A DNA stretch of 64,000 nt, taken from assembly GCF_001625195.1 (NCBI RefSeq), contig NC_054391.1:1240001-1304000 (forward strand). Reading direction: 5' to 3'. Both the position numbers and the translations under genes were made by a program. The notes beneath the pieces are model-generated. The model was not told the DNA's origin. It ran no database searches and was given only the letters and a program-made list of their open reading frames with translations. This document shows, piece after piece, positions 48,902 through 60,673 of the stretch. Within the stretch, counting starts at the first letter, position 1, and each line of letters starts with the position of its first letter. The DNA is from Drechmeria coniospora. Taxonomy: Eukaryota > Ascomycota > Sordariomycetes > Hypocreales > Ophiocordycipitaceae.

Positions 48902-51900
48902 ATGGAGCATGACCAGCTGCCACAGCATGCCATGCTCGCCGCCGGCACGGAGCTTCACGACGACGACGCCATTCCCTCGAAGCGAAGCGTTTCTCGGCTG
49001 CGTCGTCTGCCGAGGCGCCAGAGCCAGCACTCGGATCTTTTCGCCGACCTTAGCCAGCACCAGGAGCTCGACAAGTTCCTCAAGCAAGACTCGATGCTCG
49101 TCGTGAGTTGCCAAAGTCGAAGCCGAAGCCGAAGCCGAAGCCGAAGCCGTCCAAGTCGAAGCCGAGCTCGCCTACGGGGACGAGGCCGTGGACGTGGACG
49201 TGGTGGAGGGCGTGGTCGTGGTCGTAGCATGACCCCTTCTGCCACTGCTGCCCCCGACGTCGCGTGCGTCTCGAAACGGTGGCAAGGAGGACGGCCACAG
49301 GACAAAAGCCCCGAGCATGACCAAGGTGACGACCAAGTGCCAAAGGATGTTGCTGCCTGGCTCGACACGGAAGCCAACTCGCCCGCCTCGGCCGTCTCGA
49401 CCCCCGAATTGGCTAGCTGGCGAACGTCGAGCCAGGCCGGAAAACCGTTGGCCGGTTCCCTCTCACCCGCCAGCAGCGGGGAGGAGGTGTTTACGGATAT
49501 CGATGCGGGCGGGACGGCCGATGTCGAAATCATCCACTGTGACCTCTCCTCGATGAACCTCGGCGTAGGGACGAGCCGCGGCACCGGCAGCAACCCTAGC
49601 GGCGAAGAAGAAGACCCGCGGCAGCATCTCGAGAATTTGCTTCTGTCCATGTCCAAGGTCGACGGCGTCTGCTTCGTCGTGCCCAGGGCTGGTCCTTTCG
49701 AGGCCCGATTCGTCGCCCTCGTCACCACGTCGGCGGTGCACAACGGCAGCAACAGCAGCAACGACAAGGATGAAAATTCCATCCTCCTCTTCACCGATCA
49801 CGATGCAGCCAGGCAGCACATCCTCGAGCTGAGATCGGCAGTGCTCGAGTGGGGAGGCCAGGCAACGCGCCCGGATCTGTGGATCGTCCTGCGTCGCATG
49901 GCCATCAACAAGCACGGCGACGCCGACGCAAGACGCCTGCAGACGTGGGTGCAGAACATCACCGAGGAGGTCGCCGAGCAGATCGTCGAATGGCAGTTCC
50001 CGAGCATGACGCGACGTCGGTGCCTGTCGACGACGACGCAGCTCGAGGCGACCGACGGCGAGCCTGTCCATGGCGGGCGACGAGCGCCAGCCGATGCGCC
50101 GGGACGAGCGCCGGCCGACATGGACCTTGCCGTAAAGGAGGACGAGTCCGAGCGGTATCCCCTCTCCGTCATGCAGCAGCTCTTCTTCAGCACCACCTTC
50201 GACGGGAACATGGAGTCGGCGGCCAAGTCCGGATCGGCCTTCCGCTTCAGCCAAAGCATCATGCTCGAGGTCAAGGCCGCCGTCGAGCGCTCCGACATCG
50301 AGGCCGCCGTCGACGTCCTTACCACGAGGCACGCGATGCTGCGCGCCCGCTTCCGGCCGACGGCCGACGGATGGGCCCAGGTCATTGCTCCTGCTTCGAG
50401 GGCCGCCTACTCTTTCGAGCACATGTTCGCTGCCGCCGACGACGACGTCGGGGACATGGTCGAGCAGGCCCAGGCCGAGCTCAACATCTTCAGTGGTCCC
50501 GTCTTCGCCGCCCAACACATCCGCACTGGTACCAGCAAGCGGCAGCTGCTGTACCTGGCTGCCCATCACCTCGTCGTCGATCTCGTCTCCTGGCGCATCC
50601 TCGTGCGGGAGCTGGACGAGCTGCTGCGCGAGGGCTCGCTCGTGCCGCAGCGGTCGATGCCCTTTACCAATTGGACCGATTTCCAGACCTTTGAGAGCAG
50701 CCAGCGGATCGTGGAGCCGGTCATGCCCTTTGCTGTCGGGGCCGAGGACCTCGCCTACTGGCGCCTCGCGGCCTCGCCGAACCGGTACGGGGACACCGAG
50801 AGCCTGTGCTTCTCGCTGCCGCCCGACGTCGCCGCAGCCTTGCGGACGAGCTGCAACGCCGTCTTCCGCACCGAGCCGGCCGATATCCTCATCGCGGCCC
50901 TCCTATTCTGCTTCCGCCAGACCTTCCCCGAACGTAGCTTGCCTGCCGTATGGAAGCAGGAACACGGCCGCGACGCGGATGGTTTCAACGTCGACGAGAC
51001 CCTTGGCTGGTTCACCACGCTCTGTCCCCTGATCGTTGCCGCCGATGTCGACGCCGACGCCGACCTCATCCAGCTCGTCCGCCTCGTCAAGGACACGCGC
51101 AAGACCATCCCCCATCGCGGCGCCCCGTTCTTTGCATCGAGGTTCTCCTCGGCAGCCCAGCCAGCGCCGGTACCTGTCGAAGTCATGTTCAACTGCGTCG
51201 AGACGGCGCAGCAGCTCGCGTGCGGGAACGAGCTCGTCGTGCCCGTAACCGCGCCACCCCCCGGGCCCGCCTCCTCCCTCGCTTCCGACGTCGGGCCTGA
51301 TGTTGGTCGCATTGCCCTCTTTGAGTTTTCCGCCGTCCTTGACGACGAACGCGGTGCGCGCGTTGAGTTCCTGTTCAACGCGCGGTCGGCGCACAAGGAC
51401 CGCATAGTCGCCTGGATGCAAGCCCTCGAGTGCACCCTCGTCGAGGCCGCGGAGCGGCTTCCGTTCATGGAGCCGCAGCTCACGCTCGCCGACGCACCGC
51501 TTCTCGAGACGAGCTATTACGACATGTCCAGGCTGGCACTTCGCCGTCTCGCTGCCGTTGGCCTCGATGGCGTCAAGAACGTCGAGACAATCTGCCCCGT
51601 CGGCCCCCAGCAGCAGGAGATTCTCATCGCCCAGGGCCAGGACCCCGACTCGTTTCACATCACCTGCACTTTCGAACTTGTCGCTCGCGGCGGCGAGACC
51701 GTAGACCAGAGCCGGCTATGCGAGGCGTGGCAGGCACTCGTGTCGTTGCACGCCCTGCTGCGGAGCATCTTCATCGATAGCGTCTCCGACAAGGGCCTCT
51801 ACGACCAGGTCATCCTGCGGAGAGTGTCACCCGCCATGCTGTTCGTCGACTCATTCGAACCGGTGCGCACGCTGGCGACGATTCCGGCTATGAAGACGGC

Positions 51901-54900
51901 ACCGGGCCAGCCGAGGCACCGGCTGTCGGTGTGCCAGTCGGCGACGACGTCGTTTTTGCGATTCGATGCCAGCCAGGCACTCTGCGATGTGAGTTTGCGC
52001 CGCCTGAGTCGCCCAGAAAGTCTAGTCCAAGTCGGATGCTAACTTGTGTTCGTGAAGTCTGTGAGCGTCCATGGCCTCATGTCGCAGCTTCGGGCACTGT
52101 ACGCCGGCTTGGGGCCATCCCGTGTCAGCAGAAGTCTACCTTCTCGATCAAACGCAGGCAGGTCATCCGTCGAAACGTCACCGAGTCTTCAGAAATGGCG
52201 CAGGAAGCTTTCTGGAGCCAAACCGTGCATCTTCCCGCGCCTGGCACTCCATCCCGCTGCCCGCAGGGAGACGCAGGGGTTCGACCTCGACATCAACACC
52301 GAGCGATTTTCGCAGTTTTGTACCAGCCACCAATTCGAACCATCAACAGTCATTCGAATTGCCTGGGCCCTAGTTTTGCGCACCTTTGTCGGGACCGACA
52401 TGGTTACCTTTGGCTTCCAGCTCTCGGGTCGGGCCCAACCCCTGTTACCGGATGCGTCCCAGGCCGTCGGCAGTTTTGCCGCTTTCTTGCCTTTCCTGGC
52501 GGACTTCTCCAAGACTAAATCATTACTCGAACACCTGCAAGATGCGGATGAGATGACAAGGGAAGATGATGACGGCGACCTTCCGACGATGACTGAAATT
52601 GAGCACGAACTCTGCAGCCACGGCGAGCCCTTGTTCAACACGTGCGTCTCGTTTCACGATGCGACGAAAACAATCCAGGAGTCGTTCGATAAGCATCGGA
52701 ACGTAGATATAGATGCCTGGAAGCCTTCTATTGTCTCCTCATCCCAGGTCGCGAACTGCAAAGTCTCGGTGTCGGTTACGCTTCTCGACAACCGGATCCA
52801 TGCCGACATCGGGTACCAGCATCTGGCACCCGACCAGGCACACAACATTTTCAACTCGTTCGAGCGCGCGCTGCAGGTCATCCTCTGCATGCCCTCACAG
52901 TTCGTGTCCCAGATCGACATGTTCACGGATCGTGACTACCAGCAGACGACGACCCCTGACTGGGACCCCAACCAGACCGACACCAAGGTCTCGGCGTGCA
53001 TCAACGACCTCATCGTGCACCAGGCCCGGCAGCAGCCGTATGCCACCGCCGTTTCGGCCTGGGACGGCGATTTCTCGTACCAGCAGGTGGAGGCGTTTGC
53101 AACCAAGCTGGCGACGTATCTTGTCAATCTCGGCGTCGGCCCCGGTGAGCTCGTCCCCCTCGTGCTTGAAAAATCACGCTGGGCTCCTGTCATGATGCTT
53201 GGCGTGCTGCAGGCCGGCGGGTGTTTTGTCGGGCTCGACTCCCAGGATCCAGCCATGGTGGAGGCGACCATCAAGCAGCTCGACCCCTCGCTCGTCCTCG
53301 TCGCCGAATCGGCGTGGACGCACGTCAGCCACGTCACGCGCAACTGCATCCTCGTTTACGAAGGTTTTCTCGACTCGCTCCCCCCCCAGCTGGCTGTGAT
53401 GGTGGAGAAGCCGATCCCGGAGCAAGCCGCCGTCGCATTCCTGCCGGCCGCGCAAAAGAAGCCGAAAGGCGTCTTCTTCACTCACCAGGCGCTCTGCTCC
53501 ATCATGTCCATGCAAGGTCCGGCCCTCCGGATCGGTAACCGGAGCCGCGTCTTGCAGCTGTCGGCATACAACGTCGACATTGCCCTCGTGGAGATCCTGG
53601 GGACCCTGCTGCATGGGGGATGCGTCTGTATCCCATCGGCGCAGGAGAAGATGAACGACCTCGAGGGGGTCATTGCTCGCATGGACGTGACGTGGACCTA
53701 CATGACGCCTGTCCTGGCGAGAAAGGTTGATCCTTCAATGGTGCCGAACCTGAAAACCATCTGTTTCCGAACGCGCAGTCTGGACGATGAGACATTCACT
53801 CCTTGGCTGCACAACCGAGAGGTGCTGCTTGCCTACGGTTCCCCTGACGTGTGCCCGATGGCCCTCTCCGTTCTCAAGATAACTGCACCAGACGAGACGA
53901 GCATCATTGCCCCCCCCCTCATGGGCCGCTTCTTGATCCTTAATCCCGACGACCCCAAAAAGATGGTGCCCGTCGGCGCCGCGGGTGAACTGGCGATTGA
54001 TAGCCCGCTCATCACACCTCACAAGTTCATCCCTGGCCAGCCTCTGGTCGACCCGGCGTACCTGTTTGAGCAAAACAAGGGAAAGTGGCGGTACCTGAGA
54101 ACGGGTCATCGGGCACGGTGCCTCGACCGCGGCCACGTTCGATTCCTGGCCAATATCAGGGACGAAGACAGCAAACCCACGTCAGCCGTCGCCACGGCCC
54201 ACGTCGAGCATCGAATACGTCAATGTCTTCCGCGATGCGTCGATGTCGTCGTTGAATACGTCACCACGAGCGACTCAGTCCGCCTGCTTGCTGCCTTCCT
54301 CGACCTGGGCGAAGGCCCCAGCTGCGACCCGTACAACCTCAACCGCCTCAGTCCGGATACCAAGGTGCGCCTCATTCGCATCCGACGCGCCGTCGAGACG
54401 TCTCTTGCAAAGCCCGACGGGAGAGGCAGAAAACTTCCCTGGCAAAGCATTCCTGCCGTCTTCGTTCCCGTCAGGGGTTTCCCGCTCTCCGTCTCCCTCA
54501 AGGTCAACAGGAGGAAACTACAAAGGCTCGTCGCATCTAGGACGTGCTCACAGCTTGTGGGCCTGGCAGACGACCAGGGCGCCTGTTGGCAACAACAGCA
54601 GGTTGTCCATTCTTGGCAGCCGCTCGAGTTCAAACCCCTGCCCTTGACGCGAACCGAGGAGGCGATGTGCTACCTCTGGGCCGGCGTCCTCGGCACGGAG
54701 GCGGTAAATATAAGACCTACTGACAGCTTTTTCGATGCGGGTGGCAGCAGGGCGCTCGCAGTGCGACTGGTCGTTGCTTGCCGCAAGGTTGGATACACCA
54801 TCTCGATCCAGGATATCCTCAGGGGGGGCTCGCTGACGGAGCTGTGTCGCTCGACAGCTGATACCGAGAAGACGACCGAGAGCAAGCTGCGCGGCAAAAT

Positions 54901-57133
54901 TCACGCAAAGAAAGCGTCAATAAATAACCGAAAGCAGAGCCTCGGCGCGGACCACGGCTTCATCAAGCTCGTGCTCGCGCCGCAGATTGAGATACCATGG
55001 CACGACGTCATGGATGCTGCCGAGGCAACATCCCAGCAGGTACAACACCTCGAGTCGAGCCTGTATCAGCCTCGCGCCGATATTAATTGCCTTCTATTTG
55101 ACTTCAATGGACCTGTCAGCCTGCCAAGGCTTCGGGCGGCGTGTGAGGCGCTCACCGGCATGCACCACATCCTACGCACGGCATTTGCCGTACACGAACG
55201 GCATGTATATCAAGTCACCATCAAGTCCTTCAGGCCTGAGTTCAATCACCAGCGCTGCTCCTCGAGGAGCCTCGATCTTTGCGTGAACCAGGCTGTCGCG
55301 GAGAGCCAGGCGCTGCCGGTCCGCTTGGGACAGCCAGTCACAAAGTTCACCTTTCTCGAGGCCGATCAGCAGTGCAAGTTGATGATGCGGTACAGCACTG
55401 CACAGATTTCTGTCACTGCCATGCCTCAGATTGTGAAGGACCTCATCAAGCTATACTCGTATTCTCAAGAGGAGGAGCCGCGGCGGCCCAGCTTCCTGGA
55501 ATACGCTCGCTTGATGCAGGGGACAAACGTCGAGGATCAAGTCAAGCACTGGAGAGCTAGACTTGAGGGAGCCAGTCTCACGCAGGTTGTGCCACATTCG
55601 AAGCCGTGCGGTCCGGCAGCTGACAGGGAGACGCTTCACGAAACGGTCGATGTTTTGTCCCTGAGCGAATTCGGCCTTGGCTTCGACACAGTGCTCAAGA
55701 CGGCGTGGGCCATGGTTCTTGCCACACTGTCCGGAGCCACAGACGTCGTCTTCGGGGAGCTGGTCGAAGGCTGGCGGGTGAGGCTCGAGGCCGGCATGGA
55801 TGTCTCGAGCGTTGTGGGACCCATGGAGAATACAATACCAGTCCGTGTCTGCTTCCCTGCTGCACCAACCTCGCCGCTGCAGGCGATGCATAACATCCAA
55901 CGCGAGTGTGCCTCCTCACTGCCATTCGAATCGCTCGGGGCGCAGATGATTGTCAAGCTGTGCACCGACTGGCCCAACTGGAGCCGATTCAGCACAGTCG
56001 TGCGGCATCGGCCTCAGGCCCTGATAGATGGGTCGACGATCAACATGGAGAACACAACATTCACGTACAGCATAGTCGAACCGGCAGCACAGGACATACC
56101 GGACATCCTTGTATCCTCCACCATGATTAGCTCCGACAAGGTTGCCCTCGCGCTGCAGTATTCTGAGAGCCGCGTGCCGGGAGACTACATCGAAACAGCC
56201 ATGGGCCTTCTCATCGGTGCCCTCAAAACACTCACATGCCGCAAAACCCTCCGCCTACACGTCTTCCCCCCGGCTGGCGAGTACGGCTCTGTAGTGCCGT
56301 GGGTAGTGTTGAAAGGGGGCGACACTATCGAGCCCCTTTCCATCGCCGACGACCCGTCTATCGCCGACTGGCTACCCAAAGAGCACCGCAGTGTCTTGCA
56401 GGGTTACCTCAGTTCAGCGTGGAACGAAGTGCTCAGCCCCGCAAGCCTCCGACTGCAAGCGGAGCAAGTGCATCTGACGCGCTTTTACGACACATCGGGG
56501 TCGCTGATGCCAGCATACCTCATCGCCGATCGGATCAACCGTGGTCTGCGGCGACTGGACATTGGTGGCCTCGACATGGTACGCGTTGCACCGGACGAGA
56601 TCATACGACACCCTACCATGGGTGGCCAGATGGATCTCGTCATTGCCAAGATGCGCTCCATAGGCATCGTTCCCAACACCACACCAGCGCATCGCCGTAC
56701 GATGAGTAGCCCAACAACGACAATGAGCTTGGTATCTCGCGCCCCACAAGCATCGTGGGTCCCGCTCGTGGGAAGTGTCAAGGCTGCGGCAGGCTTCCGG
56801 AGGCATCTCCGAGACGGCGGCGGCAGCGCGGATGGCATGCGAGACTTGGGCGCGAAGGCCGGTGGCTGGATGCGGCATCACGTCAACAACCTGGGGAACA
56901 GAGACAAATGTGCGGCCCAGTCGGTACCAAAGCCCATTTGGCCCGGCGTCGGTGACGGTGGAAGCCTTGGCATGCTTCCCGAGTTGGCGGAGCTGGACAC
57001 AGATCTCGTGAGCCCCCTGAGCGCGTTTGGTCGAACGGGCTCGGACGAAGAGGGCAGCGGGAGCACCAGTCCTGCGGTTTCGCCAATGCGAAGCTTGGTG
57101 GACATGGGATTGATAAGCGAGATGGAGACGTGA
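48902..57133 (+). CDS. Non-ribosomal peptide synthetase with degenerate catalytic motifs
   Basis: Two exons, 48902-51988 and 52058-57133, 2,720 aa. The intron (69 bp, GTGAGT..GCTAAC..GTGAAG) joins QALCD to SVSVHG. Order seen: Ser/Arg- and Arg/Gly-rich N-terminus (71-108); the C-terminal end of an A domain (about 241-366, with NKHGDADARRLQTW at the A10 position); an E domain (419 to about 860) with intact H555-H556-xxx-D560-xx-S563-W564 and GWFTTLCP (702); C (897 to about 1340) with SQALCDS in place of HHxxxDG; A (about 1345-1835) with PAAQKKPKG in place of the A3 P-loop (1492-1500) and RTGHRA in place of A7 (H1713); carrier (about 1890-1960) with GGSR, placing R1927 at the pantetheine Ser; C (about 1998-2424) with STAQISV for HHxxxDG (2142-2148); carrier-like FYDTSGSL (S2511); and a 160-residue tail. 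No thioesterase or reductase is present. The product, if any, is unknown. The E-C-A-T-C-T layout is clear; catalytic competence is doubtful. A possible in-frame intron at 49103-49300 would remove the Arg-rich segment. Confidence 0.9.
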
Positions 57134-57798
57134 TACTGTTTCGCAATCTTGTATATTATAATGATATAAAGGGTAATGGGGGGCAGCGTGGAGCTAACTG
57201 GGAGCATGGGGACAGTCTCCATCATATTTGCAAAATTATATTCGTACAAACTGACTAGCTTTTCTGCGTATGCGGACCGCTTGCATCTTTTAGAATTCAG
57301 ATGAAGTATCGGAATTGTGAATATTGTATACGCACTTGCCGTGTCATGGTTGGACTGGCACAAATCGAGAAAATGTGCACGGCACTGGTTCTCTTGCACC
57401 ATCGGCTGCGAAGAAAGGACAGCGGAACGGGATTGACAAAGTGAGCTGTCGTGAGCTCGTACATGCCATGCCTCTGGGTGAAAGTGGAGGATGTTGGAGT
57501 GCGAGATAATGATGATCAATCGGTGAGCAGGTTCGATTCAGGCGTTGCCATGTCCTCTTCCCTCCCACCATGGTGCTAACTAACGTACAACGCCTCCTAC
57601 AGGTCCTTGAAAAGCTACGAGCTAAAAGGCAAGCGAGGGTATAACACATCCCAAGGGACTTTCCCAAACCAGGCCTCCGTGATGATATGCAGCATGCTGA
57701 ACCCTACTATATCCCCAAAAAAAGACCCCAACTCCAGGCAAAATGACTCTCATGTGACAGTTGCAGACTCAACCGATGGGCTCGTCCCCAATTTTTCA
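57134..57798. other. Intergenic spacer between NRPS and OPT genes
   Basis: About 665 bases separate the convergent stop codons. The first 170 bases are AT-rich (TATATTATAATGATATAAAG near 57151) and probably hold the NRPS 3' end. No gene, repeat or tRNA is seen. Confidence 0.55.
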
Positions 57799-60673
57799 TC
57801 ATTGAAACTCGCCTACCCGAGGCCCGAAGTACTCTCCCGGGGCGAGCGTCTTGAGCCGACAGGCGTCGCCTTCGCAGCCCCTCTCCGACACGACGTTCCC
57901 CCACCAGTCGAGATCGGTTGACGTGTACTGGAGGCTGAAGAAGATGATGATGCCGGCGATGGCGATACCGCACGACCAGGCGGCCGAGAGAACGAAGTTG
58001 TACTGGAACGAGATTAGCATTCAATTTCTCGACTTGACGACGCAGGGGAGCTGGTCTGTCATACCTTGGACCACAACCCGAGATATCGGGATTTGAGATA
58101 GATCCACGAGAAGTAGGCGATGGGCACCGAGGGCCAGACGTAAGACATGTTGTAGGGCGCCCAGACGATGCCGCCGTACATGATGGCGACAGGGTGGATC
58201 TGGCGGACCCAGGTCCAGTGAGGGAACTTCTTGCCGAGTCCCCAGAACACGACGACGATGAGAACGCCGAGGGGGAAACCGAGGAGGGTGGCGCTGTACT
58301 GGCCGTCGTGCCCAAAGATCTTCTGGGGGCCGACGGTGCCCCAGAGAACGGAGGCGGTGAAGAAGGTGTTGACGCCGGGGCAGGTCAGCTTGTACTGGGC
58401 GTCCGGGGTGCAGACGCCGTCGATGTTCTGCAGCTGAAAGTTGAGGACGCCGATGCAGACGATGGTGCTGATGAAGGTGGCAATGATCTGGGCGACAAAG
58501 GTGTGGCGGGGCGGGATCTTGACGTAGTGGGCGAGCTTCAAGTCATTGCAGAACCAGACGGCGTGGGCGCAGGTGACGTAGCCGAAGGACTTGAAGTAAT
58601 TCATGGCGAGGGCGTTGCCGTCGACCCAGGAGCCGCCGACGAACTCGGCGAGGACGTTGAGGGTGACCTCGATGCCCGTCATGGCCTTGATGATGCCGAC
58701 GGGGATGACGAAGATGACGCAGAGGGCGAGGCCGAAGAAGATGACGGCGGGCGAGGTGTGAGTGTCCCAGCCGGCGATGCCGGCGATGCCGAGGCCGATG
58801 GCGCAGGCGAGGCAGGCGAGGTACCACCACTCGGGGACCTCGGGGTAGGCCTTCATGAGGCGGCTGTGGACGTCAAGGACGGTCTCCTCGCGGACGGGCT
58901 TCTTCCTGCGCAAGCTGTTGTAGAGGGCCTTGAAGCCCATGACGATCTCGTGGCGGTGGTAGAGGAGGGCGTAGGTCAGGGTGGAGGTGTAGATGCCGAA
59001 GAAGAACATGTAGATGACGATGTTCCCGGCGCCGAGGAAGGGCGGCGAGTAGGCCGAGTACTTTGCCTGGTCGAAGAGGCCGCGGTCGTCGGTGGCGAGG
59101 GTGATGTTGTAGAGCTGGGCGAAGTGGTCGTAGACGCGGTTCGTGTTGATGGGCAGGTAGCCGGTGTCGTAGACGTTCTTGTACCAGAAGCCGAGGACGA
59201 TCCAGAAGGAGGCGAAGACGCCGATGAAGCGGTTCAGGGTGCTGAAGAAGGGCACCATGAGGGGGTCGGCCGAGTCCCAGAGGAGGACGTTCCAGTCCCA
59301 GGTCGGGAAGGGGTTGACGCCGAGGCCGTGGTTGATGCCGGTGATGACGTTGACGTCGCGGTGGCCCGGGGCGATCCAGCTGATCCAGTTGAACTTGGAG
59401 AGGCTGACCCAGAGGTAGTTGGGGAACCAGAACCAGACGAACATGGCGGCGAACATGAGGTAGAAGAACTTGATGCGCGAGATGCGCCAGATGCGGCGGA
59501 AGGGGCCCTCGACCGGCGGGTTGGCGTCGGTGTGGAAGGCCGAGTTGAGGGCGATGGTGACGAGGGAGGCGGGCCAGACGCAGTAGGAGGGGTAGACGAG
59601 GAAGCGACGGCAGACGCCGGCCATGCCGTAGCCGATGAAGTTGGTGGCGAGGGCGATGAGCAGTTGGTAGGCGAAGTGGGAGGCGTAGGGCTGGTCAAAG
59701 TACTGGGGCAGGTACTGGACCCAGATGATGTAGTTGGTGTAGGGCGTGTTGTAGGCGACATTGGCCATGATGGTGATGAGCATGTGCTCCTTGCGGGTGA
59801 AGGGCCCCGGGTTGAGGGAGTGACGGACGCCGGCGAAGCTGACACCGGCGTCGGGGAGCCAATTCTCGGCGGCCTTGCCGATGGGGTAGGCGAGCAGCTG
59901 GGCGACGTTGGCCATGACGCGGATGGCGGGTTGGCGGATGTCGAAGAGCTGGTTGATGAAGGCGAGCAGGACGGAGAAGAAGAGGCCGATGGCCCAGCTG
60001 CGGATGGTGGAGCAGGGCGTCTTGGGGTCGTCCTTGTTGCTGACGACGGCGCGGACCTCGGCGTAGGGGCTGTTGGAGGTGACGAGGGCGGCCTCGAGCT
60101 TCATCTCCTGGATGAGGTGCTGGTGCTCCTCGGGCGAGGCGAAGACGTCGTCGTTGTCGAGGAAGGCCTTTATCTTCTGGATGACGGTGGAGGGGAAGTT
60201 GGGGTCCTTTTCGTGTATGCGGCGGACACGCATCATGATGTCGCGGACCTCGCCGAGCGTGTACTGGGAGGCGAGCTCCTTGGCCTCGAGCAGGTCATCC
60301 TCGGTGACGTTAAGGTCATGCTCCGTCGCCGTCTGCTGCTGCTGCTGCTGGGTGACGTAGCTGAAGCGGTCGTCATCTTCGTCGTACGAGAAGGGTTCCT
60401 ACAAAGCAGGCGGAGATGGGTCAGCGGGTGACGACGTGGTCAATCGAGTCGACGTGGGCGGATTGGGGGGAGGGGGGGGGTGAAGGAAGTTTAGTTCGAC
60501 GAACGTGAACCAACTTGACGACCCCCCATCTTGCTCTTCCTCGCCCCTTGGCTGCCTCGCCGTCGGAGTAGATGGCTTACCAGGTTATCGTCAAACTTGC
60601 CGACGGTGACGGAAGGACGAGATGGGATCTCTTCAGCCCCGCTCGTCGCCGCACTCTTCTCGTCGTCGATCAT
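57799..60673 (-). CDS. OPT-family oligopeptide transporter
   Basis: Three exons: 60581-60673, 58065-60398 and 57799-58002, 876 aa. Intron 1 (182 bp, GTAAGC..TTGTAG) joins FDDNL to EPFSYDEDD. Intron 2 (62 bp, GTATGA..GCTAAT..TCCAG) joins LWSK to YNFVLSAAW, a run typical of OPT proteins. OPT carriers import tetra- to octapeptides, glutathione or metal chelates with protons across the plasma or organelle membrane. The first 100 residues are hydrophilic and acidic with a six-Gln run. About 14 hydrophobic segments follow. Family landmarks include NPGPFTRKEHMLITIMAN, YLPQYFDQPYA, FLVYPSYCVWPASLV, WISWIAPGHRDVNVITG, WDWNVLLWDSADPLMVPFFS and AEFVGGSWVDGNALAMNYFK. The last exon ends in WWGNVVSERGCEGDACRLKT, a common OPT C-terminal pattern. 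It faces the NRPS tail to tail, so shared control is not indicated. Substrate is not readable from sequence. Confidence 0.94.

Noticed and set aside
48902..57133. NRPS identified as the fusarinine synthetase NPS6/SidD because of its degenerate A domain
   Set aside because: That family is described as A-T-C-dA-T-C without an epimerase domain; here an E domain precedes C and the first A and T are missing.
57525..57550. GGTTCGATTC resembling a tRNA T-loop
   Set aside because: Flanking bases do not form a T stem, and no acceptor or anticodon arm can be drawn.
58194..60431. 745-codon open frame opposite the OPT gene
   Set aside because: Composition is dominated by Asp, Glu, Val and Gly, as expected from the antisense of GC-rich membrane-protein codons; no family is recognisable.
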